A DNA stretch of 64,000 nt from Nocardioides sp. BP30. GTDB taxonomy: Bacteria; Actinomycetota; Actinomycetes; Propionibacteriales; Nocardioidaceae. The stretch spans positions 4,154,001 through 4,218,000 of the forward strand of contig NZ_CP123620.1 in the NCBI RefSeq assembly GCF_029873215.1. The letters are read 5' to 3'. Each line of letters begins with the position of its first letter. The stretch's first letter is position 1. This document shows, piece by piece, positions 32,970 through 41,289 of the stretch. Position numbers and translations under genes: made by a program. The notes under the pieces are model-generated. The model saw only the letters and a list, made by a program, of their open reading frames with translations. It ran no database searches and had not been told where the DNA came from.

Positions 32970-34451
32970 TCATCCAGGCGTGCGCCGCAGAACCCGCACG
33001 TTGTTCTCGCGGCGCTGGGCTGCCCTCCATGCCTCTTCAGCGAGCGCGTTGTTGTAGAGCGCGAAGAGGTAGTAGTCGATGAGGCCACGCCTCCATCCGA
33101 GCGACATTGCCCGGTCGACGATGAGGGTGCGCTTGTAGTGGGAATGGACGGACTCGGCGTCGGAGCGGAGGCCTCGCAGACGCAGGGTGTCCGCGTCTCC
33201 TTCGGGGAACGCGCGTAGGGCCTCCGGACGGGGGTCGCCCTCGGTCTTCGCGTGCGGGTTGAGCCAGGTATCGAAGTCGCCTAGCGGGCAGTGGATGCGG
33301 TAGCCGAGGTTGAACCTGTAGGTACCTCCGCCGCTCCTAGCGCGTTTCACCGAGGTTCGCGCGGGAGTGGCGACGATGACGGGGTCACCGGTGTCGTCGA
33401 GGTCAATCTGCGCGACTGCGCCGTTGATGGCCGCGAGCGTGTGGTGGCACTCGGTGCCGCCGACGGTGTGGGTGGCGATGCCGAGTGGGATGGACGGCAC
33501 GCGCCTGCCATCGGGTCCTCGGACAATGGAGGCGGTGGCGAGTTCGTCGTTGCTGTATGTGGGTTGCTTTGAAATCGTGAGCCATCCGTATCGGCGCATC
33601 ACCTGGTCTATGTGGACGCCACGGAAGGCGCCGTCGTAGATGACGACCTGAACCCCGGCACCTGCCTCGCGATAGATGTCGCGGAGCAGGTCGACGGCGG
33701 CACCGGCTTCGCCGCCGGGGTGGTCGATGTGGCCCATGTGGAGCATGACCCGCCCGTAGGGGCCGGGAGCGCGGGTGTGCCATGCGACGTAGCCGTGCCC
33801 GAGGGCGGGTCCGGCGTGGCCGTGGTGGAGGGCGACGTCGGCGTCGTAGCGACGTCCGGGGTCGTCGACGAGTTCACCGGTGACCGGGTGGACGAACTTG
33901 GTGACTTTCGTGCCGTCATCTGCCGATACCTCTGCCTTCTTTGGTGGTCGGTACATGGGCCTGACGATGGTGCCGTCGCCGTAGATGGCTCGCAGGTGTG
34001 AGGGGTGAGTTAGGGAAGAGGGCCCGTTCGGGTCGAGCAGGCCGACCTCTCGGGCGAGAGCGACGGCGCGCGGTAGGTGGAGCCGCTGCAGGGTCGCGAT
34101 TCCCTCATCCGTGGACAAGTGGTCGTCGCGGAGCCTGCGCCAGTGATGCCAACCCGGCGGCTTGCGCCCCGGGGGTGGCAGTTCCAGACCCTCCCTGCGA
34201 AGGGTCTGGTTGATTTCGTGGGTGACGAAGAGCCACATGTCTGGCTCCATGAGGTCGGTCTCGACCCGGACGGTGGAGCGGGCGACCCTCCCGAGAACGG
34301 CGAACAGCAGCGTCACATAGGCGGGGCTTGAGCGGGGACGACCGACGAGCGACTCGGGCTCGAGTTCGGCCCCGAGTTCGTAGATGGCTCGATGTCTCAG
34401 GACTGCCCTGATGCGAGCACGACTGGACGCGTAACGAATCGACGGCGACAT
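32970..34451 (-). CDS. DDE-transposase-like protein, copy 1
   Basis: A 493-residue protein with the three acidic residues of a DDE transposase fold: AIYGDGTIVRPMY (D), VVIYDGAFRGVHIDQVMRR (D) and LRSDAESVHSHYKRTL (E). An insertion between first and second D includes a K-V-T-K / HPVTGELV stretch. It shares these motifs and the C-terminal NNALAE...RR end with the 35445-37238 protein, so the two are diverged paralogues. It begins three bases after the stop of a tyrosine-recombinase-like gene in the same operon. No terminal inverted repeats were found nearby. Confidence 0.78.
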   Translation of the reverse strand: MSPSIRYASSRARIRAVLRHRAIYELGAELEPESLVGRPRSSPAYVTLLFAVLGRVARSTVRVETDLMEPDMWLFVTHEINQTLRREGLELPPPGRKPPGWHHWRRLRDDHLSTDEGIATLQRLHLPRAVALAREVGLLDPNGPSSLTHPSHLRAIYGDGTIVRPMYRPPKKAEVSADDGTKVTKFVHPVTGELVDDPGRRYDADVALHHGHAGPALGHGYVAWHTRAPGPYGRVMLHMGHIDHPGGEAGAAVDLLRDIYREAGAGVQVVIYDGAFRGVHIDQVMRRYGWLTISKQPTYSNDELATASIVRGPDGRRVPSIPLGIATHTVGGTECHHTLAAINGAVAQIDLDDTGDPVIVATPARTSVKRARSGGGTYRFNLGYRIHCPLGDFDTWLNPHAKTEGDPRPEALRAFPEGDADTLRLRGLRSDAESVHSHYKRTLIVDRAMSLGWRRGLIDYYLFALYNNALAEEAWRAAQRRENNVRVLRRTPG

Positions 34452-34454
34452 CTC

Positions 34455-35375
34455 TCACCGCCAGTCCAGTGCGATGTCTTCGGCACACGTGTCGAGGGTG
34501 CGGGCTCCCATCCGACGGGCTACACGCTCTAAGGGCATCCCCTGGTCGAAGAGCCTTCGGCCCGCCCAGTTGCGCACCGACCCAGGACGGACGTCGGACT
34601 GGTCGGCAAGCCCGGCGGAGTCGAGGACGGCGGCGATGGCGTTCGAGATGGAGGCTTGGGCGGTCGCCTGTCCCGGTGTCCCCTTGCCGCGATAAGTCAG
34701 CAACGTCGTCGCCGACGCCCCGCCCGCCGATAGGAGTTCGAGTTGGCGTTTGACCATGACGGCTCCCCAGTCGCTCAGTTCACCCACGCGCGGGTCGGTG
34801 CGACGAGTGCCCGGAAGTTCCACCCAACGTGGGTCAGCGGGGTTGTCGATATCGCAGACGCGGATGGCCGATATCTCGCTGGTGATGGCCGTGGCTTCCG
34901 CGAGTGCCCAGCAGACCGCGCGCTGAAGGGACGTCCCCCCAGCCTGGCCCAGCCGGGTCGCTGCCCGGCAGAGCGTGACCTCAGGGCCGGTCAGCGGACG
35001 TGCTGCACGGCCCGTACGCGGCGGAAGGTCGAGGTCCAGCGTCGGGTCCCCAACCGCGTAACCGATATCGCGCCACGTGCGGAACAGCATCCGCACCGCT
35101 ACCCGGCGGGCGTGTCGGGTCGTCAATTCCGGCGGTGTGCCGTGCTTGGTCACGGCGTCGATGAACGCCACGCAGTCAGCAGCAGTGATGTCTTCGGCCC
35201 GTCGAACCTTCGTGACGGCGAGACGGTTGGCGAACCGGCGGACCGTCTCGGTGGTCCGGACCAGGGTCTGGTCACTGAATTCGCCTTCGGCCTGCCACAA
35301 CAGCAGCGCGGCGGTCACTTGGCTCGATAGTTGGGCCGATAGAGGAGGGTTCGGCTTCGCACGGGACGTCGACAT
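34455..35375 (-). CDS. Tyrosine-recombinase-like protein lacking catalytic residues, copy 1
   Basis: A 306-residue protein with an integrase-like two-domain layout. A SAM-like core-binding domain (SDQTLVRTTETVRRFANRLA) is followed by a catalytic-type domain (PLTGPEVTLCRAA, then EATAITSEISAIRVCDID). The first catalytic arginine is replaced (ITSE where G-L-R-x-S-E is expected). The usual H-x-x-R becomes GSVRNW, the LGH becomes MGA, and the end region TCAEDIALDW has no tyrosine. It is therefore probably inactive as a recombinase but may still bind DNA. It is coupled to the DDE-like gene downstream. No clear ribosome-binding site; it may be leaderless. Confidence 0.72.
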   Translation of the reverse strand: MSTSRAKPNPPLSAQLSSQVTAALLLWQAEGEFSDQTLVRTTETVRRFANRLAVTKVRRAEDITAADCVAFIDAVTKHGTPPELTTRHARRVAVRMLFRTWRDIGYAVGDPTLDLDLPPRTGRAARPLTGPEVTLCRAATRLGQAGGTSLQRAVCWALAEATAITSEISAIRVCDIDNPADPRWVELPGTRRTDPRVGELSDWGAVMVKRQLELLSAGGASATTLLTYRGKGTPGQATAQASISNAIAAVLDSAGLADQSDVRPGSVRNWAGRRLFDQGMPLERVARRMGARTLDTCAEDIALDWR

Positions 35376-35444
35376 GACGGGACGTTAGCGTCGACTCTGG
35401 ACACTTCAAGACGTCTCTGACCTGCGAGAACGCCGTTCGGAGGG

Positions 35445-37238
35445 ATGCGGAACACCCGCCGCGACGGCGTCCGTCGCCTTCTGGGTGTAAACACGCCGAT
35501 ACCCGTGCGTATGCCGTACAGCGAAAGCACCCGCCCCTACGCCGATATGAGTGACCGCGACCGCGTGAAGGCGCTCTTCGCCTATCCGTGGTTCAGAGCC
35601 ATCCGCCACCCTGCGTTCGCCCACACGGTCGACACAACGGCCCCCGGACGTCCGGCGGAGTATCCGCCGCTACTCCAATTCATGTTGGTTTGCCTGGCTC
35701 GCGCCTACGGCAGTCAGAACGCCGCCTTGCGGGCCTTGAACCGTGACGGACTGTGGCAGGTCGCGTGCGACCGGTACCGGACGCTGGTGCGCCAAGACGT
35801 CGACCTGCCCGCCGCACCGCCCACTCCAGCACAGATGGACGGCTACATCCACCGTCACTTCGGGACGGCGGCACTCGTGTGCATGCCGAAGCCCGAGCAG
35901 GCACGACGGGACGACAACGCCGAGCGAACCGTCGCTTGCAAGCCGGGATGGGAGGTACGTACCGTCTGGAGCCCGAACGACGAGTCCCTAAGCCTGCTGA
36001 GGTCAGAGTTCATGGTGGCTGCCCTCAGCCAAGCATCCAAGCAGGGGATGCTGCCGACCGACTTCGGCGACGTCGACTTCGCCAACCCCGACCCGCGCTT
36101 CGTCTTCTTCGGCGACGGCACGTGGCTCAAGCCCTTCAGCGAGGCAACTCTCGTCCTGCTTCCCGGTGGAGAAAAGCACGTAAGCAAGAGCCGAGCCCAG
36201 CGGGGCCGCCACCGCCTCCCTGACCTGTGCCGCACAGGAAAGGTCGACGAGAAGGAGGTGCTCGGCATCTGCAACATCTTCATCGGGATGTGGACTTCGG
36301 CGGGTCGCATCGTCGTGATGGCTGACCAGACCATCGGCTCCGAAACCCCCAAGGCGATGGCCATGCTCCGTTCCCTCATCGCCGCCCTCCAGGACCGAGT
36401 CCATGTCATCGTGTGGGACCGAGCACTCTCGGGTTCGGAACTGCACGAGGTGATGGCAACCCACCGCACGATGATTCTGACCAAGCCCATCGCTCGCAGC
36501 CGTAACAGCATCTACAGCGACGGTGAAACGGCCCTCGACCTCTCCGAGGAAGCGGCGCTCACTCTCCACAAGGACAGCAAGTGCCTCCCTCTCGGTACCA
36601 GCATCCACACCAAAGACGGGAAGAAGAAGAGGGTGCGGTCCAAGTTCCACCGCTTCACCCAGGTTCCTGATGAGATTCGCAAGTGTCGTCGCCTGCACGA
36701 CCTCTGGGTGGACGGCAACGCACTGTGGGATGTCTACGAAGACCCGACCGATGGGCACCGCTACAAGTCCACGGTCACCCGGTGCATCCGTGCCGTGCCG
36801 CAACCTGCAGCCACGCTCCACAACGAGGAATTCGGCATCGTGTGGGAGGTGCCCCACGAGATGCAGTTGCCATGCCAGGAAGCGCCGGGCGGTGTCCACG
36901 AGTTCGTTGCGCTCCACCGCCCCGTGGACCTGATGCGGGGCCGTCCCGCGAGCGGACCGCAGAAGTCCATGTACGACCTGCGACCAATCGGAACCGCAGA
37001 CGAGCGGTTCTGGACGACCTACAACCTCCGCAACAACGCCGAGAGCCTCAACTCCGCCTACAAGCGGACCTTCGGGAACAAGGACCACGCGATGCGTCTG
37101 CGCGGCCACGAGCAGATGGTCGACCAAATTGCCTTCTCGTTCCTCACGAACGCCATGACATGGCACAACGACCGCCGCCAGAAGCGCGATGCTCGCTCAG
37201 TCGCGCCTGTTGGAGCGACTTCACTTCTGAAGTCCTGA
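35445..37238 (+). CDS. DDE-transposase-like protein, copy 2
   Basis: A 597-residue paralogue of the 32970-34451 protein. FVFFGDGTWLKPF (D), HVIVWDRALSGSELHEVM (D) and NLRNNAESLNSAYKRTF (E) carry the acidic triad, and the conserved C-terminus ends SFLTNAMTWHNDRRQKR. It diverges from the other pair across about 70 bases, with AGACGTCT (35409-35416) as a palindrome between them. The start is uncertain: ATG 35445 has a ribosome-binding sequence too close; 35511 or 35547 are alternatives. A strong terminator separates it from the downstream recombinase-like gene. Confidence 0.75.
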   Translation: MRNTRRDGVRRLLGVNTPIPVRMPYSESTRPYADMSDRDRVKALFAYPWFRAIRHPAFAHTVDTTAPGRPAEYPPLLQFMLVCLARAYGSQNAALRALNRDGLWQVACDRYRTLVRQDVDLPAAPPTPAQMDGYIHRHFGTAALVCMPKPEQARRDDNAERTVACKPGWEVRTVWSPNDESLSLLRSEFMVAALSQASKQGMLPTDFGDVDFANPDPRFVFFGDGTWLKPFSEATLVLLPGGEKHVSKSRAQRGRHRLPDLCRTGKVDEKEVLGICNIFIGMWTSAGRIVVMADQTIGSETPKAMAMLRSLIAALQDRVHVIVWDRALSGSELHEVMATHRTMILTKPIARSRNSIYSDGETALDLSEEAALTLHKDSKCLPLGTSIHTKDGKKKRVRSKFHRFTQVPDEIRKCRRLHDLWVDGNALWDVYEDPTDGHRYKSTVTRCIRAVPQPAATLHNEEFGIVWEVPHEMQLPCQEAPGGVHEFVALHRPVDLMRGRPASGPQKSMYDLRPIGTADERFWTTYNLRNNAESLNSAYKRTFGNKDHAMRLRGHEQMVDQIAFSFLTNAMTWHNDRRQKRDARSVAPVGATSLLKS

Positions 37239-37259
37239 AACCAGTGCACGAGCACTCCG

Positions 37260-37290
37260 AGAAGGCCGGGCCCTGCGGGCCCGGCCTTCT
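37260..37290 (+). terminator. Strong terminator after DDE-like copy 2
   Basis: Perfect 14-bp stem (37260-37273 with 37277-37290; arm AGAAGGCCGGGCCC) with a 3-base loop TGC, followed by TCTCTCT, 22 bases after the stop codon. A classical intrinsic-terminator shape. Confidence 0.88.
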
Positions 37291-37311
37291 GCGTCTCTCT
37301 GGCAGAAAAAT

Positions 37312-37361
37312 GGGCCGATACCCCTCGGGTCAATCAAAAGTCGGCCCGAAACTTATCGGGC
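37312..37361 (+). promoter_or_regulatory. Overlapping alternative hairpins in leader of 37381 gene
   Basis: GGGCCGA (37312-37318) can pair with TCGGCCC (37341-37347), while GCCCGA (37344-37349) can pair with TCGGGC (37356-37361). The two helices share bases and exclude each other, an attenuator-like arrangement. The second helix ends 20 bases before the start codon. Confidence 0.45.
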
Positions 37362-37380
37362 ATTGCTACCGGAGAAACCC

Positions 37381-38376
37381 ATGCCTACGAGCAACACCAC
37401 CCTCACCGCCTGCCCCGTCGACCTCGCCACCGCGTTCAGCGACACCCTCGGCTGGTGGGACCAGTACGACGCCCTTGTGGACCTCGACCTGGGTGCCGTC
37501 CTCGAAGACGTCCGCGCCGTCGCCTCCGGTAGCGCCACCGTCGGCGACCTCCACGCCAACGCAACCACCATCATCCAGCGCGTCAGCGGAGCCAGGAGCC
37601 TGAACCAATTCACCAGCGCCGAAGCCGCGAACGCCCTTCATGCCTCCCGCAACGTCCTCGCTGCTTTCATGTTGGCCAGCCACGTCCTCTACGGCAGCGA
37701 CGCACACGCCACCTACAAACTGCTGCAGACGCTGCCCACGCTCGCTCCCCGCCACGGCGGCAAGGCGCGACCAGCGCACGACGACGAAATCCTGCTGACC
37801 CGAACAGCCGCCATGCACTCTCTGAGGCGCGGAGGCGGTTACCCCAGGACTGCCGTTCAATACGCCGTCGCCGAGTCCGGGGCACATCCCGTCGAGACCA
37901 CCGCTGTCCGTCCGACTGACTTCGACAGCCTCACCGTGCCGACGACGGTCTACCTGGACGGCCCGTCCAGGTGGTACCGCGCCCGGACGGTGCCACTGAC
38001 CGCCTTCGCGCGGCACGTCGTGCGAGAAGGCATCAACGCCCACCTCGCCGCCGACAGGCACGGTCACCAGTCCCGGATGTGCTTCACCGGCACGACTGCC
38101 GGGTCGGCCTCGGCATCGTCGACCAACTGCCTCAAGCATCTCGCCGAACGCGTCGGCATCACCGCGCCGTCCCTCGAAGGCTCCTACGCCATGCGCTGGC
38201 GAGCACACAAGGAGATGCGGGACAACGGCGTCGGCGCGGCACTTCAACTGCTCGGCAAGGGAAGGCCTGAAAGCGACCGCCAACGCCTCAGCGACTTCCT
38301 CAACCTGCCCGCCGAAGCCACCGCCGTCGAACTCGAAGACGACTACTACGAAATCGACGACCTCCGCGCCTTCTGA
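37381..38376 (+). CDS. Tyrosine-recombinase-like protein lacking catalytic residues, copy 2
   Basis: 331 residues; ATG 37381 has CGGAG 6 bases upstream, better than the TTG at 37363. An N-terminal helical domain (NQFTSAEAANALHASRNVLAAFML) is followed by an integrase-like C-terminal part: YAVAESGAHPVETTAVRPTDFD in box A, where the expected arginine is H, and SYAMRWRAHKEMRDNGVGAALQLLGKG in the second box. The R-x-x-H pair may survive in shifted form, but LGH is LGKG and no nucleophilic tyrosine follows at the proper distance. Counterpart of the 34455 gene in a mirrored layout. It has its own promoter region, since a terminator lies upstream. Confidence 0.65.
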   Translation: MPTSNTTLTACPVDLATAFSDTLGWWDQYDALVDLDLGAVLEDVRAVASGSATVGDLHANATTIIQRVSGARSLNQFTSAEAANALHASRNVLAAFMLASHVLYGSDAHATYKLLQTLPTLAPRHGGKARPAHDDEILLTRTAAMHSLRRGGGYPRTAVQYAVAESGAHPVETTAVRPTDFDSLTVPTTVYLDGPSRWYRARTVPLTAFARHVVREGINAHLAADRHGHQSRMCFTGTTAGSASASSTNCLKHLAERVGITAPSLEGSYAMRWRAHKEMRDNGVGAALQLLGKGRPESDRQRLSDFLNLPAEATAVELEDDYYEIDDLRAF

Positions 38377-38496
38377 CGGGCAGGACAACCCAGCGACAAC
38401 CACCGGACGGACCCGAGGCAAGCGCGCATCACTTCTTGGACGTTGGTAGCCAGGGTGGTCGAACCCTTCCTCAGAACCGTGCCTCCGTCACGGCCT

Positions 38497-38532
38497 GCGC
38501 CGCTCCGATGCCTACACGCATCGGAGCGGCGC
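38497..38532. terminator. Hairpin after recombinase-like copy 2
   Basis: A perfect 15-bp stem (38497-38511 with 38518-38532; arm GCGCCGCTCCGATGC) with a 6-base loop, 120 bases downstream of the stop. Probably a terminator without a T-run; a structured DNA end is another possibility. Confidence 0.6.
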
Positions 38533-38603
38533 CGGGAGTCCGCCATCGCTGTAACTCGCGGGGAGCCAGGCCCCGCACCTCCAGCACCATTTGCTCGGTC
38601 AGT

Positions 38604-38621
38604 AGGAGCGAAAGCGCTCCT
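38604..38621. terminator. Small hairpin upstream of the DUF4268 gene
   Basis: AGGAGCG-AAAG-CGCTCCT, a perfect 7-bp stem with a 4-base loop, 53 bases before the DUF4268 start. It could be a second terminator or a leader structure. Confidence 0.45.
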
Positions 38622-38674
38622 GCTCTAGGAACGAACCCCCTCCAACACGTCAGCCCAACTGCCAAGATGCGTTC

Positions 38675-39640
38675 ATGGCGACGACACCGACTGCCTTGGG
38701 CCGCATTCAGACGGTAGAACCGCGCAGCGTGTGGCCTCACGAAGCCCACGACTTCACGCCGTGGCTGCTCGGCAACGTCGACGTGCTCGCCGACCTCCTG
38801 GGCATGAACCTGGTCCTCGAAGCCGCTGAACATCCCGTCGGAGACTTCTCCCTCGACCTCGTAGGACGCAACGAAGACACCGGTGAACGCGTCATCGTGG
38901 AGAACCAACTCGAAGTGTCCGACCACACCCACCTCGGACAAATCCTGACCTACGCCGCAGGCACCGACCCCGCCAACATCGTCTGGATAGCAACCGGATT
39001 CCGGCCCGAACACCGCGCCGCCATCGACTGGCTCAATTCCCGCACCGACGAACACACTCGCTTCTTCGGCGTCCAGATTGAAGTCGTCCGCATCGGCGAC
39101 TCCATGCCCGCCCCGGCCTTCAAACTCGTCGCCCAACCCAATGACTGGGAGAAGGCAGCCAAGACCGCGACCGCCGGAGAACTGTCCGCTCGCGACAGCC
39201 TCTACTGGGAGTTCTGGGACCAATACCGCCGCCGTGTCATCGCCGAACACCCCGGCTGGACGTCCTCGGCAGGCTCCACGAAGTCCGCCTGGTTCGGCAT
39301 GTCCGCCGGAGCACCCGGAGTGAACTGGATATCCGTCTTCACCCGCGCAGGCCTCGCCGTCCAACTCGAATTCACCCGGTTCGACGAAGCCACCAACGAC
39401 GCCCGCTTCCAAGCCCTCCAGCGCCACCAAGCGGCCCTCGAAGCAGCCTACGGCGCACCCCTCGTCTGGGACGCCGTCGAAGGCCGCAAGGCCCGCAAGG
39501 TCGTCGCGCTCAACGAGGGCTACAAAGACGTCGCCGACCGCGAGCAGTGGACCGCATGGATTGACTGGCTCATCGACACCCAAGCCCGATTCCGAGCCGC
39601 CTACGACCACGTCGGTGGCTCAGCCACGTTTCAAGGCTGA
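38675..39640 (+). CDS. DUF4268 domain-containing, nuclease-like protein
   Basis: A 321-residue protein. The N-terminal half has AEHPVGDFSLDLVGRNEDTG, then RVIVENQLEVSDHTHLGQIL, a RecB/PD-(D/E)xK-like arrangement (D, then E-N-Q in place of E-x-K). FRPEHRAAIDWLNSRTDEH follows. The C-terminal DUF4268 part has SLYWEFWDQYRRRVIAEHPGW and NWISVFTRAGLAVQLEF. Proteins of this family sit in defence or mobile islands. Next to the DDE/recombinase pairs and just before the tRNA-side end, it may be a cargo gene. Confidence 0.83.
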   Translation: MATTPTALGRIQTVEPRSVWPHEAHDFTPWLLGNVDVLADLLGMNLVLEAAEHPVGDFSLDLVGRNEDTGERVIVENQLEVSDHTHLGQILTYAAGTDPANIVWIATGFRPEHRAAIDWLNSRTDEHTRFFGVQIEVVRIGDSMPAPAFKLVAQPNDWEKAAKTATAGELSARDSLYWEFWDQYRRRVIAEHPGWTSSAGSTKSAWFGMSAGAPGVNWISVFTRAGLAVQLEFTRFDEATNDARFQALQRHQAALEAAYGAPLVWDAVEGRKARKVVALNEGYKDVADREQWTAWIDWLIDTQARFRAAYDHVGGSATFQG

Positions 39641-39744
39641 AGCGTTGACCGACCGCCACCGACGCCACGACTTCTGGGAGCAAGCGGCAGGCACCGAAGG
39701 GGCTCCGTGTCCGGCTGGCACCGGGAGCGCCTAGTCTCACGACA

Positions 39745-40086
39745 GTGACGAGCGGCATCGCGGCAACCCCGGAACCGCCCTACGTGGCCGTCATCTTCAC
39801 GAATCTCCGCACGAATGTGGACGACGGCTACGAAGAGACCGCAGCCGAGATGGAGGCACTCGCCGCCCAACAACCCGGCTACCTCGGACACGAAGGAGCA
39901 CGGGACGGCGTCGGCATCACAGTCTCCTACTGGACCGACGAGGCTGCGGCGCTCGGCTGGAAGGCCGTCGTCGAGCACATGACCGCGCAGCAGCGCGGGC
40001 GGCAAGACTGGTACACCGACTACACGACGCGAATCGCGACGGTGCACCGCGCCTACACCAAGGCCACGTCGACCTTCCCGCGTTGA
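39745..40086 (+). CDS. Antibiotic biosynthesis monooxygenase-like protein
   Basis: 113 residues; starts with GTG. YVAVIFTNLRTNVDDGYEET, then AAQQPGYLGHEGARDGVGITVSYWTDEAAALGWK, is the ABM-type ferredoxin fold; the last part TVHRAYTKATSTF fits the family end. Function unassigned (dimeric monooxygenase or isomerase-like). It is the last gene before the tRNA-Lys and could belong to the island or the core. Confidence 0.78.
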   Translation: MTSGIAATPEPPYVAVIFTNLRTNVDDGYEETAAEMEALAAQQPGYLGHEGARDGVGITVSYWTDEAAALGWKAVVEHMTAQQRGRQDWYTDYTTRIATVHRAYTKATSTFPR

Positions 40087-40240
40087 GCAGCCGCTCGCAG
40101 CAGCATCTGTGCCGGGCGCAGCCACCGGCACACGGCTGCGGCTCTACGACCGCCCTCTCCGCATCCGGCCAGATGTCGGGCGGTTCCTCACCTGAGCAGC
40201 CAGCCCACTACCCTTCTGCGCAAGGGGTTCGTTTAGTGGA

Positions 40241-40290
40241 GGGTTCCGTACAGGGTTCCGCCAATTAAAGAGTGGAACCCCCGCCCCGTT
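40241..40290. repeat. Candidate right attachment region at tRNA-Lys 5' end
   Basis: GGGTTCCG occurs twice (40241-40248, 40253-40260), and its complement occurs in GGAACCCCC (40274-40282). ACCCCCGCCCCGTT (40277-40290) spans the first bases of the tRNA and is repeated at 10299-10312, with 13 of 14 bases at 23577-23589. Arm-like repeats plus a shared core are what an integrase attachment site would show, although integration at a tRNA 5' end is unusual. Confidence 0.45.
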
Positions 40291-40356
40291 AGCTCAGTTG
40301 GTTAGAGCAGCGGACTTTTAATCCGCGGGTCGTCGGTTCGAGCCCGACACGGGGTA
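40283..40356 (+). tRNA. tRNA-Lys (anticodon TTT)
   Basis: 74 bases. Acceptor arm GCCCCGT pairs with ACGGGGT; D-arm GCTCAGTTGGTTAGAGC; anticodon stem GCGGA/TCCGC with loop CTTTTAA (anticodon TTT); T-arm GTCGGTTCGAGCCCGAC; discriminator A. The CCA is not encoded. It marks the right side of the island. Confidence 0.96.
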
Positions 40357-40423
40357 CGGCGGCGCTGGCGTGCCTGCGGCGATGTGCGGATCGCTCGCGC
40401 GGGAGCCCTCTAGGCTGACCGAC

Positions 40424-41230
40424 ATGGGTGATCTGGGGGGATCCGAGCCGGCGACCGACCTCTTCGACCAGTGGCTGGCCCACCACGAGGGCCGCGCGCT
40501 CGAGCCGGACCGCGCGCCGACCGAGCTGCCCGAGTCGACCGAGCAGATCGAGCAGTTCGAGCAGGCCGCCGATCCCGAGCCGGTCGAGACTCGGACCGAC
40601 CCCGAGACCGACCCCGAGACCGAGCCCGCGCCCGAGCGGGTCGAGCAGTCATCGCACCGTCCGACCCACCTGGCAGCGACCGATCCGGCAGCCGCCACCG
40701 ACCTGCCCGACCAGCACCTGGCGGCCGCGAGCGTGGTGGCGGAGCTGGCGGCCGTTGTGCCGCAGCAGCCCGAGGCCACCACGCCGGAGCGTCGGCCGGT
40801 CCTGCCGCACACCATCTTCTTCAAGCCGCGACGAGGCACCGAGCGGCTGCTCGGCGTGCTGCTGGTCCTGTTCCTGGCACTGACCGCCGCCGCCGCGGTC
40901 TGGGCGTGGAGCGACCGGACATACCTGAGCTACGGCGTCGCCGGCGTGCTCGCCGTGCTCACCGCGATCGTGTGGGCGACCCGCACCGGCGCGAGCCCCA
41001 CCCGTCTGACCCTGCGCGGCAGCGAGCTGGAGATCATCCGCAACGGCAGCCGCGCCCTGTTCGACCTGGCCGGGCCGCAGACGGTGATCGAGATGCGCGG
41101 TGAGCCGGGCGAGCGGCGTTGGAAGGTGCTGATCCAGCGGCGCTCGATGAGCCCGTACGTCATCGACGGCTCGATGGTCGACCCCGGCGAGATGACCCAG
41201 GTGCTGCGCTACTTCCGGCCGGAGATCTAG
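40424..41230 (+). CDS. Membrane protein with acidic N-terminus and PH-like C-terminus
   Basis: 268 residues. The first 140 are low complexity, rich in Glu, Pro, Asp and Thr (ETRTDPETDPETEPAPERVE). Two transmembrane helices follow (LLGVLLVLFLALTAAAAVWAW and YLSYGVAGVLAVLTAIVWA), then a short beta-rich region (RLTLRGSELEIIRNGSRALFDLAG, RWKVLIQRRSMSPYVIDGSMV) that resembles bacterial PH-type domains. Conserved-hypothetical type in actinobacteria; function unknown. ATG 40424 is chosen because it removes a Cys/Arg-rich extension. Confidence 0.75.
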   Translation: MGDLGGSEPATDLFDQWLAHHEGRALEPDRAPTELPESTEQIEQFEQAADPEPVETRTDPETDPETEPAPERVEQSSHRPTHLAATDPAAATDLPDQHLAAASVVAELAAVVPQQPEATTPERRPVLPHTIFFKPRRGTERLLGVLLVLFLALTAAAAVWAWSDRTYLSYGVAGVLAVLTAIVWATRTGASPTRLTLRGSELEIIRNGSRALFDLAGPQTVIEMRGEPGERRWKVLIQRRSMSPYVIDGSMVDPGEMTQVLRYFRPEI

Positions 41231-41242
41231 CTCGGGAGCGGC

Positions 41243-41274
41243 GACGCCCCGGCTGCCAGGGCAACCGGGGCGTC
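41243..41274. terminator. Bidirectional hairpin between convergent genes
   Basis: Perfect 10-bp stem GACGCCCCGG/CCGGGGCGTC (41243-41252 with 41265-41274) with a 12-base loop, lying 12 bases past the membrane-protein stop and before the convergent NADH dehydrogenase gene. Confidence 0.75.
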
Positions 41275-41289
41275 CGACGGCGCGGGAAC

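Noticed and set aside
37381..38376. Call as the active island integrase
   Set aside because: The nucleophilic tyrosine and box A arginine are missing, as in the other recombinase-like gene.
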